From positions 5,895,703 to 5,959,702 of the forward strand of contig NZ_CP014870.1 of the NCBI RefSeq assembly GCF_001661075.1: a DNA stretch of 64,000 nt, read 5' to 3'. Both the position numbers and the translations under genes were made by a program. This DNA comes from Pseudomonas silesiensis (GTDB taxonomy: Bacteria > Pseudomonadota > Gammaproteobacteria > Pseudomonadales > Pseudomonadaceae). Shown one piece after another: positions 32,574-41,481 of the stretch (the first letter of the stretch is position 1; every line of letters starts with the position of its first letter). Under the pieces are notes generated by a model, which was given only the letters and a program-made list of their open reading frames with translations, searched no databases and was not told the origin of the DNA.

Positions 32574-32990
32574 TCAGACGGTCTTGTGCGGCTGGGTGAT
32601 GTAGAACATGTTGCCGTCTGGGTCGAACATCGGACGGTAGCGGTAGTGGGTACCGTTGGGGTGCTGCCACTCAATGGGCTTGGCCGTCACCCACTGGACT
32701 TTGCCGTCGAGGTAAGCGATGGCGTCGTCCAGGTTCTCCACCTCGAAGGCGAAGGAATCGAAGCCCTGCTTGTCTTCCAGGTTTACAGCCGTGCGGCGCT
32801 CAACCGGCGTCGAGTCGGTGGTGTGGAAGAGGTACAGGGTCACGTTGCCCATTTCGATGGCGGCCCAACGCTCTTCGGCCACGTAGGGCAGGAAGAAGCC
32901 CAGGCCGAGGGTGCCGTGGTAGAAATCCACCAAGCGCTGCACGTCGTTGGTGAGGATGTCCATGTTGTCGAGGCGTTTGAGCTTGAGCAT
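32574..32990 (-). CDS. VOC-family protein (glyoxalase/extradiol dioxygenase fold)
   Basis: A 138-residue single VOC module pair with the usual pattern: MDILTNDVQRLVDFYHGTLGL at the start, YLFHTTD, FAFEVENLDDAIAYL and RYRPMFDPDGNMFYITQP at the end. Possible metal ligands are Asp7-region His/Glu and the Asp/Asn in the DPDGN turn, but the extradiol ligand set is not complete by eye, so activity could be isomerisation or lyase chemistry. It belongs to the same reverse-strand run as the SDR and oxygenase. Confidence 0.85.
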   Translation of the reverse strand: MLKLKRLDNMDILTNDVQRLVDFYHGTLGLGFFLPYVAEERWAAIEMGNVTLYLFHTTDSTPVERRTAVNLEDKQGFDSFAFEVENLDDAIAYLDGKVQWVTAKPIEWQHPNGTHYRYRPMFDPDGNMFYITQPHKTV

Positions 32991-33026
32991 GGGGTGTCTC
33001 CTTTTTGTTCTATGGGTTGAATGTGT

Positions 33027-34100
33027 TCAGTCGTGAGCCAACCACTGCGGGTGACCACAAGGGCCGCCAGGCAGAGCCGTCAGGGTGCCGCTGGCGACGT
33101 CGATAACGAGACTGACCAAGGTGGCGTACTGACCGGCGATTGGCTGGCCAGGGATCGGATGGCAGCAAACCGCACTGATGCTGCCCAAATGGCTGTTCAT
33201 CGCCGCGAGCACGTGCTGCGGGGTCAAGTCCTGACGGTTAACCAGGCGGCGGGTCAGCAGGTCGTAGCGCACCAGGGTGTCGGGGAACGCGCGGGGTTCG
33301 GTGTCGCCTTCACGGGCGGGGCTTGAGAGAAAGTGGTTGGTGTGCACCAGCAGACCGGTGGCATCCGGGAATACCAACCCCGGGCCACCGGGGTGCAGTT
33401 CGACCGAGACTGCCGCGCTGGAGTTGTCCACTGCAGCGATCAGGGTGAGCGAGCTTGAAGCTGATACCTTGGCCGAACCCAGCAGTTGCAGGGCCTGGTT
33501 GATGTCGTTGCAACTGTCCAGCATCCAGCGCGAGGCCACATGCACCGGCACGCCAATCTCTTTACCGTCGCGCTCGTGGTGCAAGATGTTGAAGTGCACA
33601 CCCAGGCCACGACTGTTGACGCCGGCCTTGCCGAGAATGCCGAACTCGGTGACCGTGGTGGTCAGGCTCCCGTCGGCATGGGGAATTTCCCAAGTCAGCC
33701 ACAGGTCGGCGAATTCGGCGTACCAATCCCAAGTCTGTACCGCTACCGGTTTGCCGCTGAACGGTTCGATGCGGACTACGGTGGAACACTCGCCACGCAA
33801 TTGCGCGCCCAGGTAGGCGAGAATTTCGGTGCGTGCATTGATGGCGCCAAGATAGGCCACTTCGACGCCGGAGCCCTCCGCCATACCGAGCAGCTCTTGA
33901 TACAGCGGCGGCGCGAAGGCCTCAATCTGCGCCAGGGCTTGAGCTCCTAGCGCACGCAAGTCGAATGGGCGGGTAGCGACGCGGTCGAATAAAGCCTGAT
34001 AGGTCTCCACGCTGGTGTGAATCTTTTGCGCATGTTGCTGGCCGAACTCACGGCCGCGTGCCGTCGGCTCAGTATGCGTAGAGCGAAAAACGAAGGTCAT
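33027..34100 (-). CDS. C45-type peptidase / acyl-CoA:6-APA acyltransferase-like amidohydrolase
   Basis: A 357-residue Ntn-hydrolase of the C45 type. The autocatalytic Cys is in RGECSTVV at about residue 105, followed by QTWDWYAEFADLWLTW and TVTEFGILGKAGVNSRGLGV, the family blocks around the N-terminal nucleophile. Members self-cleave before the Cys and then hydrolyse or transfer acyl groups on amides. In this cluster it could cleave an N-acyl or gamma-glutamyl amide. Its start overlaps the deacetylase stop by four bases (ATGA at 34097-34100), implying coupled expression. Confidence 0.85.
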   Translation of the reverse strand: MTFVFRSTHTEPTARGREFGQQHAQKIHTSVETYQALFDRVATRPFDLRALGAQALAQIEAFAPPLYQELLGMAEGSGVEVAYLGAINARTEILAYLGAQLRGECSTVVRIEPFSGKPVAVQTWDWYAEFADLWLTWEIPHADGSLTTTVTEFGILGKAGVNSRGLGVHFNILHHERDGKEIGVPVHVASRWMLDSCNDINQALQLLGSAKVSASSSLTLIAAVDNSSAAVSVELHPGGPGLVFPDATGLLVHTNHFLSSPAREGDTEPRAFPDTLVRYDLLTRRLVNRQDLTPQHVLAAMNSHLGSISAVCCHPIPGQPIAGQYATLVSLVIDVASGTLTALPGGPCGHPQWLAHD

Positions 34101-34930
34101 TTCAACAACTCCAATTGCGGTGCTACTTGACGGGCGACGTCATCCAGGCGGGCGAACCAAACGTCGCCGTCGCCGACCATGCGCTCGACAAAACGCTCCA
34201 GTTGTTCGAAGCGCGCGGCACGGCCGATTACTTCTGGATGCATGGTGAAGCTGGTGTGGCGGCCATCTCGGCGGGCCGACTCGTACTCCGCCAACCAACT
34301 GTCGAACAGCGCACGTGGCGCGGTGAAGTTGCCGCCGTTATCGATGCCCCAGCCGAACATCGGATAGTCATCCAGCGACCAGTGCACCGGCAGCTCGAGA
34401 ATTGATGCGCCGTTCCAAGTTTCAAAGTAGGGACGGTCGTCGCCCATGCAGCTGGAGTCGTAGATGAACCCGTTGGCAAGCACCAGCTCGAAGGTCTCCG
34501 GAGTCAGTTCCCAGGACGAAGAGCGATAACCGACCGGCTTCGGCGCTCCGGCCCGGGCCAGCGCTTCCAACCCCTGGTACATCTCATCGGCCTGCTGCTC
34601 AGCGCTGACCTTGTCGCTGCGCAAGTGCATATGGCCATGGTGACCAATCTCGTGGCCTTCCCTGAGCAGCATTTCCACTAGATGCGGGTGCTGCTCGGCG
34701 GTGTAACCAGGCACGAAAAAGGTCGCCGGAATCTTGTGCCTGCGCAGCAGTTCGAGAATCCGAGGCACGCCACGGGTCACCCCAAACCGCCCTTCGGACA
34801 GACTGGTCAGGCGACGTGCGAATGTCGGGCTTTCGCCGAGAAAACCAGCCTCCGCATCGACGTCGAAGGTCAAGGAAACGCCTGTTGATTTGGGCGCTGG
34901 CCACCGTAGTTTTGGGTTCTGGGTGTTCAT
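34097..34930 (-). CDS. polysaccharide deacetylase (NodB) family hydrolase
   Basis: A 277-residue NodB-homology protein. The first motif is LTFDVDAEAGFLG, the metal-binding second motif GHEIGHHGHMHL, then YRSSSWELTP and a final TMHPEVIGRAARF. This cytosolic subgroup (no signal peptide) resembles PuuE-like allantoinases and N-deacylases that act on small amides rather than polymers. It is co-translated with the C45-type hydrolase, so the two may act on successive amide bonds of the same compound. ATG 34930 is preferred to TTG 34945. Confidence 0.87.
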   Translation of the reverse strand: MNTQNPKLRWPAPKSTGVSLTFDVDAEAGFLGESPTFARRLTSLSEGRFGVTRGVPRILELLRRHKIPATFFVPGYTAEQHPHLVEMLLREGHEIGHHGHMHLRSDKVSAEQQADEMYQGLEALARAGAPKPVGYRSSSWELTPETFELVLANGFIYDSSCMGDDRPYFETWNGASILELPVHWSLDDYPMFGWGIDNGGNFTAPRALFDSWLAEYESARRDGRHTSFTMHPEVIGRAARFEQLERFVERMVGDGDVWFARLDDVARQVAPQLELLK

Positions 34931-35061
34931 CGATTTGACTCGCAATAAAGTTGAAATCAGTCGTGATTTTGCTTATCGCAGGCGCACATCTGCCCGTGGG
35001 CTAGGGACTGCGCGGGTAGCACAGCCAGAGCTCGACAACTCCGATAAGGTTTTTTTGCGTG

Positions 35062-36702
35062 TTAGATAACGGTCAGCTTGGCGGAGATCCACACCACCGC
35101 GACCGCCGCGATTAGCGCCAGGTAAGGCAGGATGCCGGCCCTGGCATGGGGAAGTTCGATATCGCGACGCATCGACTCAGGAAACTGACCCTTGTCCTGA
35201 ATGTAGTGGCGATAGATAAACACCGGGATGATCAGCAGCGTGGCAACCAGGCCATTGCGCAACGTGTTCTCGCCGAGAAAGTTGGCGCCGGCACCGACGA
35301 ACACCAGGTCGACAAAACCGCACAGCGCACCTAATCCCAACAACCAGCCGGAGCACTTGTAAGCGCGAGGCCAGTCGGCGCGATCGAGCCGGTGAATCCA
35401 GCCGGATTGCAGGTTGAGAAAGACGAAGATCATGTAGCAGACGTTGGAGATCGCCAGCACCGACATGTAGTTCGACATCAGCAGCAGAACCAGGTTGAAC
35501 ACCAAATCCGTCCACATTGCGCGTGTCGGCGCGCCGTGCTCGTTGACGTGGGACAGATACTTGGGCAACCAGCCGTCCACAGAAGCCTGATAAAGGGTGC
35601 GCGAGGAACCCATCATCGAGGTCATCACCAGCAGCAGGATCGACAGCATCATCATCACGATGATCACGTTAAACACCACCGCGCCGCCACCCACAAACTT
35701 GGCCATCGCCGCGCCCACCCCGGAGCCGTCGACAATGCTTGGCGCGAGCATGCCGGAAAGGCCCAGCTCACCTTGGAAGGCCAATGGCACAGTAATGAAC
35801 ATGAACAGGCACAACAGACCGGAGGCAAAAATTGCCTTGAACGTGTCCTTCTGCGGATCCTTGAACTCGCGGGTATAGCAGACGGCGGTTTCGAAGGCGA
35901 AGGTCGACCAGCAAGCGAGAAACATAGCGCCCATCGCCAAGCTGATACCCGCCGCGTTCCAACTGCCCATGATTGCAGCACCGGATGCATCGTGGCTCAG
36001 TGGCAGCAACGGCAGGAAATTACTCGACGGCATATCGCCGGTGATCATCGGTACCAGCGACACCACCAGCAAGGGGGCGAGCGAGGCGATACCGAGGATG
36101 CGTTGCATTTTCGCGGCGGCCGCCGCGCCACTGTGTTGCATCTTGAAGGTGATCAGCAGGAACAGCGTCGCCAGGATAAAGGTGGCGTTGATTCGTAGCG
36201 TCAGGCCCGCCGTGATAAAGCCAAGGTCTAACAAAGTGATCTGCCAGGTGTTGATTACCGAGTCGGCGGGGAACAAGCAACTGAGCATATAGCCCGCCGC
36301 CAGGCTGGTGCCCAGCGCCAGCATCGGCGACCAGGCGAGCCAGTTGCACCACACGGAAACAGGCGCGACAAACTTGCTGTAACGCACCCAGCCCAACGCG
36401 CCGTAGACCGAGGCCCCGCCGGATTTGTGTGGATAGAGGCCGGAAATTTCGGCGTAGGTGAAGCACTGCGCGAAGCCGATCAGCATCGCGATTACCCATA
36501 TAAACCAAGCTGGCTGACCGATAAAGGCGGCAACCCCTCCGATGGTGAAAAGCACACTAACCGGAACCCCACTGGTGACCCAGAACGCATCTTTCCAGGT
36601 CAGGCTGCGTTTGAGCTCATGGTTCTGGTCAGACACAGGGGCCACCTTTGCGGTACTGCCGAGTACCGCGTCTAGCCTAGCGCCGGAATTGGATTGCTGC
36701 AT
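35062..36702 (-). CDS. APC-superfamily amino acid/amine permease
   Basis: A 546-residue membrane transporter with about 12-14 helices. The start of helix 1 reads WVTSGVPVSVLFTIGGVAAF, the broken-helix Gly-rich motif of the APC fold, with EISGLYPHKSGGASVYGALG after helix 2. It likely imports the amine or amino-acid-like substrate of the flanking catabolic genes. It is separated from the deacetylase by about 130 bases and from the Lrp gene by about 380 bases containing inverted repeats. Confidence 0.9.
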   Translation of the reverse strand: MQQSNSGARLDAVLGSTAKVAPVSDQNHELKRSLTWKDAFWVTSGVPVSVLFTIGGVAAFIGQPAWFIWVIAMLIGFAQCFTYAEISGLYPHKSGGASVYGALGWVRYSKFVAPVSVWCNWLAWSPMLALGTSLAAGYMLSCLFPADSVINTWQITLLDLGFITAGLTLRINATFILATLFLLITFKMQHSGAAAAAKMQRILGIASLAPLLVVSLVPMITGDMPSSNFLPLLPLSHDASGAAIMGSWNAAGISLAMGAMFLACWSTFAFETAVCYTREFKDPQKDTFKAIFASGLLCLFMFITVPLAFQGELGLSGMLAPSIVDGSGVGAAMAKFVGGGAVVFNVIIVMMMLSILLLVMTSMMGSSRTLYQASVDGWLPKYLSHVNEHGAPTRAMWTDLVFNLVLLLMSNYMSVLAISNVCYMIFVFLNLQSGWIHRLDRADWPRAYKCSGWLLGLGALCGFVDLVFVGAGANFLGENTLRNGLVATLLIIPVFIYRHYIQDKGQFPESMRRDIELPHARAGILPYLALIAAVAVVWISAKLTVI

Positions 36703-36809
36703 GGCGTGTCACCTCTTGTTTTTTTATAGATGCACAACACAGCGCTTACTGGTCACGGAAGCCATTGCAATGCGCATGTGAGACATAAATAACCATCAAA
36801 TCGCGCAAC

Positions 36810-36837
36810 GCGCAACAAAAATCTATTTTTATAACGC
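36810..36837. promoter_or_regulatory. imperfect inverted repeat upstream of the APC permease
   Basis: GCGCAACAAAAAT at 36810 faces ATTTTTATAACGC ending at 36837; the arms keep GCG-N4-AAAAAT. It resembles the two better repeats at 36967 and 37781 and lies about 110 bases before the permease start, so it may bind the Lrp-type protein. Confidence 0.4.
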
Positions 36838-36966
36838 AATGCGCAGAAGGTAAACGACAGACGGAAAGCGGCCTTCACGCCAAAACATTGGTTTAGAGCG
36901 GCGCTAGGCAAGTTTGAGAAGTGCGAGCGGCAGAAGGCGCTTGTGCGCGCCTAGATCTGATAGGGG

Positions 36967-37003
36967 TGCGCAGAAAAAACGTAAAAAATCTGTGTTTTGC
37001 GCA
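36967..37003. promoter_or_regulatory. TGCGCA-type inverted repeat, possible Lrp operator
   Basis: TGCGCAGAAAA at 36967 and TTTTGCGCA ending at 37003 are inverted copies across an AT-rich centre. The same arm sequence appears at 37781 upstream of the GS-like gene. It is in the gap between the Lrp gene and the permease gene. Confidence 0.5.
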
Positions 37004-37012
37004 TTCTGACTA

Positions 37013-37035
37013 ACTCACCGGTCTGGTCGGTGAGT
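37013..37035. terminator. eight-base hairpin downstream of the Lrp gene
   Basis: ACTCACCG pairs perfectly with CGGTGAGT around a seven-base loop. The Lrp transcript runs leftwards through it, but no T-run follows on that strand; TTTT follows on the forward strand. Role uncertain. Confidence 0.4.
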
Positions 37036-37083
37036 TTTGGGGGAGAAACGGAGGGGGAAGACTCTGGCGCAGGGAGGTAACGA

Positions 37084-37551
37084 TCAGCTATCCCTTTCAG
37101 CCTCTGGCAGGGTGAACCGAATCTTGTGCACCTTCACCTCCTGCATGGTGCGTACGTCACGAACACCAGGCAGGCTGCGCACGCGCTGCTGCAGCGCCCA
37201 GAGGCTATCGTCATCGCTACAGAGCACCTGCACACAAATATCCGCGGTGCCCATGGTCGTCGACAGATAGCTGACCTGCGGCCAGCGGCCCAAGGTATCG
37301 ACCGCCCGCTCATGATCCTGCGGCTCCACGTTGACGAACAGTAACGCCAGCTTGGCATGCCCCAGCTTGGACGGGTCGGTGAACGCCAGGATCTGCAGGA
37401 TACCCTGGTCTTGCAGGCGCTTGACCCGCACACGGATGGTGGCCTCGGGCACCGAGAGGTTGCGCGCGACTTCGCGATAGGCTCGGCGGCCATCTTCTTG
37501 AAGCTCACGAACGATTCCGAAGTCCAGCGGATCGAGGGTCGATATAGACAT
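37084..37551 (-). CDS. Lrp/AsnC-family regulator of the amine cluster
   Basis: A 155-residue Lrp/AsnC protein. The N-terminal HTH is at about 15-50 (DFGIVRELQEDGRRAYREVA, SVPEATIRVRVKRL), followed by the RAM effector domain (LALLFVNVEPQDHE, MGTADICVQVLC, VRDVRTMQEV). It is divergent from the gamma-glutamyl operon and precedes the permease and Rieske cluster, so it likely controls both directions. The effector is probably the amine or a product. ATG 37551 is used; ATG 37566 five codons upstream is an alternative. Confidence 0.92.
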   Translation of the reverse strand: MSISTLDPLDFGIVRELQEDGRRAYREVARNLSVPEATIRVRVKRLQDQGILQILAFTDPSKLGHAKLALLFVNVEPQDHERAVDTLGRWPQVSYLSTTMGTADICVQVLCSDDDSLWALQQRVRSLPGVRDVRTMQEVKVHKIRFTLPEAERDS

Positions 37552-37780
37552 GGTCAAGGCTTCCATCGGTGGACGCAGGGGTGCGCGGCTCTGCAGACGA
37601 CGAGCAGCCCTCAGGTTAAAAACGGCTCAAAGGCTAGCAGATTAAGGTGCGGGTTATTAGGGGCCGATCGCGAATCCCAGGCGATGCCTACGCCAACCAC
37701 ACACGTACAAAATGAGTATCGCGTACAAAAACAAGCAACAAACCACATCATGAGCAAATTATAGTGCATTTTTATGTTGA

Positions 37781-37813
37781 TTGCGCAAAAAATACCGGGT
37801 AGTTTTTACGCAA
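37781..37813. promoter_or_regulatory. TTGCG(C/T)AAAAA inverted repeat before the GS-like gene
   Basis: TTGCGCAAAAA at 37781-37791 and TTTTTACGCAA at 37803-37813 are inverted with one mismatch around an 11-base centre. It lies 63 bases upstream of the start at 37877 and shares its arms with the repeat at 36967. A good candidate for the Lrp-family operator. Confidence 0.6.
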
Positions 37814-37876
37814 ACAACAATCAGGCATTACCACGCGGGATACTCTGCGCGCTAAAAGCACCAAAAGAGGCTCACC

Positions 37877-39241
37877 ATGCAATTCGCCCACGAAACTGAA
37901 GCCCAAGCATTTCTGACAAACAATCCCGATATCGAGCTTTTCGAACTGTTCATCCTTGATGCCAACGGCGTGCCCCGCGGAAAGCTGCTTCATCGCGAAG
38001 AACTGCTGGCCGTCTACCGCAGCGGCCGACCACTCCCCAGCACCATCTTGGGTCTGACCCTGGGCGGCGACGACGTGGAGAACAGCGGGCTGGTCTGGGA
38101 TGTGGGTGATATCGACTGCCGCGCCTACCCGCTGGCCGATAGCCTGGTGCGCCTGCCATGGCGCAAGGTACCGACCGCCGCCGTGCAGGTCAGCATGCAC
38201 CCGCAAGAAGGCCTGCCGGCCACTGTGGCGGATCCTCGCCACCTGCTGATGCGAGTTATAGAAGCACTGGAGGCTGACGGCTTGCACCCGGTAATGGCCT
38301 GTGAACTGGAGTTCTACCTGCTCGATGCCCGCAACGACGCCAACGGTCGCCCGCAACCCGCTCTAGACGCAGATGGCGGCCGACCTAGACAAACTCAGGT
38401 CTATGGTCTGCGTGAACTGGAGCAAATCGAGCCGTTTCTTGGCGATCTCTACGCCGCCTGCAAGGCCCAGGGCATTCCGGTGCGCACGGCGATTTCCGAA
38501 TACGCCCCCGGCCAGGTGGAAATCACCCTGGAGCACGGCCCTGCTCTGCAAGCCATGGATCAGGCTGTGCGGTATAAGCGTCTGGTCAAGGGCATTGCCC
38601 ATGCCCATGGTATGCGCGCCTGCTTTATGGCCAAACCCTTTGATGACCTTGCCGGAACCGGTATGCACATGCATGTCAGCCTGGCCGATGCCGCAGGCAA
38701 CAACCTGTTCGCCAGCGAAGACAAGGCCGGCACGCCACTCCTGCGTCAGGCGGTGGGCGGCATGCTCGAATCACTGCTCGATTCGCTCTTGCTGTTCTGC
38801 CCAAATGCAAACTCCTATCGCCGCTTCCAAGCTAATAGCTACGCACCGCTGGCGCCTACCTGGGGTGTCGACAACCGCACCGTCTCGCTGCGAGTGCCAG
38901 GTGGCCCGGCCTATACCCGCCATGTGGAACACCGCATCTGTGGCGCCGATGCCAACCCATATCTGGCGGCGGCGGCCATCCTTGCCGGCTGCCATCGCGG
39001 CATCCAGCAACGCCTCGACCCCGGCGCACCGGTAGAAGGCAATGGCTACGCCCAGGCTACCACCCTGCTACCCACTGACTGGCTCAGTTCAATCAGTGCC
39101 CTCGAACGCTCAAGCTGGGCGCGCGATGCCTTAGGTCAGGATTTCCTCAAGGTGTACTTGGCGGTCAAGCAAGCGGAATACCGTCAATTCATGGCTGAGG
39201 TCGGCGAGCAAGACTGGCGCTGGTACCTGACCCAGGCTTGA
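37877..39241 (+). CDS. glutamine synthetase-family gamma-glutamyl-amine ligase (PuuA-like)
   Basis: A 454-residue GS-fold ligase. Instead of ammonia, members of this branch join glutamate to an amine using ATP. Visible parts are the N-terminal beta-grasp (IELFELFILDANGVPRGK), metal/Glu sites CELEFYLLD and ISEYAPGQVEITLEH, the ammonia-site region GTGMHMHVSL, ATP-site FQANSYAPLAPTWGVDNRT and ADANPYLAAAAILAG. True biosynthetic GS residues such as the adenylylation loop are absent. It is the first gene of a four-gene operon in the order ligase, oxidase, hydrolase, dehydrogenase, the steps of putrescine-type degradation. Confidence 0.92.
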   Translation: MQFAHETEAQAFLTNNPDIELFELFILDANGVPRGKLLHREELLAVYRSGRPLPSTILGLTLGGDDVENSGLVWDVGDIDCRAYPLADSLVRLPWRKVPTAAVQVSMHPQEGLPATVADPRHLLMRVIEALEADGLHPVMACELEFYLLDARNDANGRPQPALDADGGRPRQTQVYGLRELEQIEPFLGDLYAACKAQGIPVRTAISEYAPGQVEITLEHGPALQAMDQAVRYKRLVKGIAHAHGMRACFMAKPFDDLAGTGMHMHVSLADAAGNNLFASEDKAGTPLLRQAVGGMLESLLDSLLLFCPNANSYRRFQANSYAPLAPTWGVDNRTVSLRVPGGPAYTRHVEHRICGADANPYLAAAAILAGCHRGIQQRLDPGAPVEGNGYAQATTLLPTDWLSSISALERSSWARDALGQDFLKVYLAVKQAEYRQFMAEVGEQDWRWYLTQA

Positions 39242-39309
39242 AATTGCAACGACCGGTTACACAGACCAAGCGCCGCCCGAGTCGCGGCGCAGCACACAGG
39301 AGCCAAGCC

Positions 39310-40623
39310 ATGACCGCCTTGAATAAAGCCGTCATCCCTGCCGCTGAGCGGACGCAGTCCTACTACAGCGCAACCCTCAAGCAAGAGACCGACTACCCCA
39401 CCTTGCAGGGTGAAGTGAGTGTTGACGTCGTCATCATCGGCGGTGGTTTTACTGGCGTTGCCAGTGCCGTTGAACTGGCCGAGCGCGGCCTCAAAGTCGC
39501 CCTGATCGAGACCCACAAGATCGGCTGGGGGGCCAGCGGCCGCAATGGCGGTCAAGTTACCAGCAGCCTGTCCGGCGACGAGGCGATGCGCAAGCAAATG
39601 CGCAAGTCGCTCGGAACGGAAGTGGACAACTTTATCTGGCGCCTGCGCTGGCGTGGCCAGGAAATTATCGAGGCTAGGGTCGCCAGGTACGGCATCGACT
39701 GCGACCTTAAGCACGGCCATCTGCACGCGGCAATGAAATCCGCCCATATGGAAGAGCTGCGCAGCTTCCATGACGAGGCCCAGCGTCGCGGGCTGGGCGA
39801 CAGCGTCACCCTGCTCGATCGCGCCGGAGTACGCGCCCACTTGGCCAGCGACCAATACTTGGGCGCATTGAAGAACACCCGCAACCTGCACCTGCACCCA
39901 CTCAACCTGTGCATCGGTGAGGCACGTGCGGCAGAAAGCCTCGGCGTGCTGATCTTCGAGCACTCCGAAGTGCTGAAGATCATCCACGGTGACCGCCCGA
40001 GCGTCGTCACTGCACAGGGCCGGGTCAACGCCAAACAGGTGATGCTGGCCGGTGACGTCTACCACAAGCTGGAACCCAAACAGCTCAAGGGCAAGATTTT
40101 CCCGGCGATGGGCGGCATTGTGACGACCGCGCCTTTGGGCGACCTGGCCCGACAGCTCAACCCGCAGGATCTGGCAGTCTACGACTGTCGTTTTGTCCTC
40201 GATTATTACCGAATGACCGCCGACGGCCGGCTGCTGTTCGGTGGAGGCGCCAACTACTCCGGACGCGACTCGCGGGACATCGCCGGCGAACTTCGCCCTT
40301 GTATCGAACGTACTTTCCCGCAGCTCAAGGGTGTGGATATCGAGTTCCAGTGGAGCTGTGCCATGGGCATCGTGGTCAATCGTATCCCCCAGCTCGGCAA
40401 GCTGTCAGACAATGTCTGGTACTGCCAGGGCTATTCGGGGCACGGTATCGCCACCAGCCACATCATGGGCGAGATCATGGCCGAAGCGATCACCGGCAGC
40501 CTTCGCCACTTCGATACCTTCGCCGCCTGCAAGCATATCAAGGTGCCGCTCGGCGACATCTTCGGCAACCCGATGCTGGCGGCAGGCATGTGGTACTACC
40601 AGATGCTGGAAAAGCTGCGCTGA
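39310..40623 (+). CDS. FAD-dependent amine oxidase (PuuB-like, DAO fold)
   Basis: A 437-residue flavoprotein. The Rossmann FAD motif is VDVVIIGGGFTGVASAVELA followed by the Glu in LIETHKIGWGASGRNGGQ; the C-terminal FAD block is VWYCQGYSGHGIATSHIMG. Relatives oxidise the C-N bond of gamma-glutamyl-amines to give an aldehyde, H2O2 and ammonia or a glutamyl amide. ATG 39310 follows AGGAG; the preceding open frame overlaps the end of the ligase gene and is not used. It is the second gene of the operon. Confidence 0.93.
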   Translation: MTALNKAVIPAAERTQSYYSATLKQETDYPTLQGEVSVDVVIIGGGFTGVASAVELAERGLKVALIETHKIGWGASGRNGGQVTSSLSGDEAMRKQMRKSLGTEVDNFIWRLRWRGQEIIEARVARYGIDCDLKHGHLHAAMKSAHMEELRSFHDEAQRRGLGDSVTLLDRAGVRAHLASDQYLGALKNTRNLHLHPLNLCIGEARAAESLGVLIFEHSEVLKIIHGDRPSVVTAQGRVNAKQVMLAGDVYHKLEPKQLKGKIFPAMGGIVTTAPLGDLARQLNPQDLAVYDCRFVLDYYRMTADGRLLFGGGANYSGRDSRDIAGELRPCIERTFPQLKGVDIEFQWSCAMGIVVNRIPQLGKLSDNVWYCQGYSGHGIATSHIMGEIMAEAITGSLRHFDTFAACKHIKVPLGDIFGNPMLAAGMWYYQMLEKLR

Positions 40624-40695
40624 GACCGCCCCTGCCTGTCCGACCCGCTGGCCCATGTGTACTGCGGTTCGGCCATTCAATCTAAGAGATCAACA

Positions 40696-41448
40696 ATGTC
40701 CCGCATCCCCGTAGTCGCGGTCAGCGCTTGCACTAAACAGTTAGGCCTGCACCCCTTCCATATCGTCGGCGACAAGTATGTCAGGGCGGTAGTCCAGGGC
40801 GCTGGCGCCCTGCCGTTGGTGGTGCCGGCACTGGCCGAGTTGATTGATATTCATACCCTCCTCGCGAACGTCGACGGTCTGTTGCTCACCGGCTCGCCCA
40901 CCAATATCGAACCCCACTATTACCAAGGCCAGCCCAGTAAGCCCGGCACCCCGCACGACCCGGCCCGTGACGCCAGCAACCTACCGCTGATCAACGCGGC
41001 ATTGCATGCCGGCGTGCCGCTGTTGGCGATCTGTCGTGGCTTTCAGGAGCTCAATGTGGCACTGGGTGGCAGTCTGTACCAATGCGTACACGAGGTCGGT
41101 CGCTATGCCGATCATCGCGAGCCCACCGACCAGCCGGTGGAGGTGCAATACGCCGCGCGTCAGGCTCTGTTGGTGCAGCCCGGTGGTCTGCTTGAGGCCA
41201 TGGGCCTGGCGGGCCGGATACAGGTCAACTCGATCCACGGCCAGGGCATCGACCGCCTGGCCGAACGCCTGCGCATCGAGGCCCTGGCGCCGGACGGACT
41301 GATCGAGGCGGTGACGGTGATAGATGCCGAGGCCTTCGCCCTCGGCGTGCAGTTTCACCCCGAATGGCAGGTGCGCAGCCACCCCGACTACCTGGCGATC
41401 TTCCAGGCCTTCGGCGCCGCCTGCCGCCAGCGCGCAGTGCAACGTTAA
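40696..41448 (+). CDS. class I glutamine amidotransferase-like hydrolase (PuuD-like)
   Basis: A 250-residue hydrolase of the gamma-glutamyl-gamma-aminobutyrate hydrolase family. The nucleophile is Cys113 in LLAICRGFQELNVALGGSL, and the catalytic His/Glu are in GVQFHPEWQ near the C-terminus; IQVNSIHGQGID is a family block. It releases glutamate from the oxidised gamma-glutamyl product. ATG 40696 follows AAGAGA. In the E. coli putrescine pathway the aldehyde dehydrogenase acts before this enzyme; gene order here differs but the set is complete. Confidence 0.93.
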   Translation: MSRIPVVAVSACTKQLGLHPFHIVGDKYVRAVVQGAGALPLVVPALAELIDIHTLLANVDGLLLTGSPTNIEPHYYQGQPSKPGTPHDPARDASNLPLINAALHAGVPLLAICRGFQELNVALGGSLYQCVHEVGRYADHREPTDQPVEVQYAARQALLVQPGGLLEAMGLAGRIQVNSIHGQGIDRLAERLRIEALAPDGLIEAVTVIDAEAFALGVQFHPEWQVRSHPDYLAIFQAFGAACRQRAVQR

Positions 41449-41481
41449 AACCAATCCATCCCGATTTCAGGAGTACGCAAC

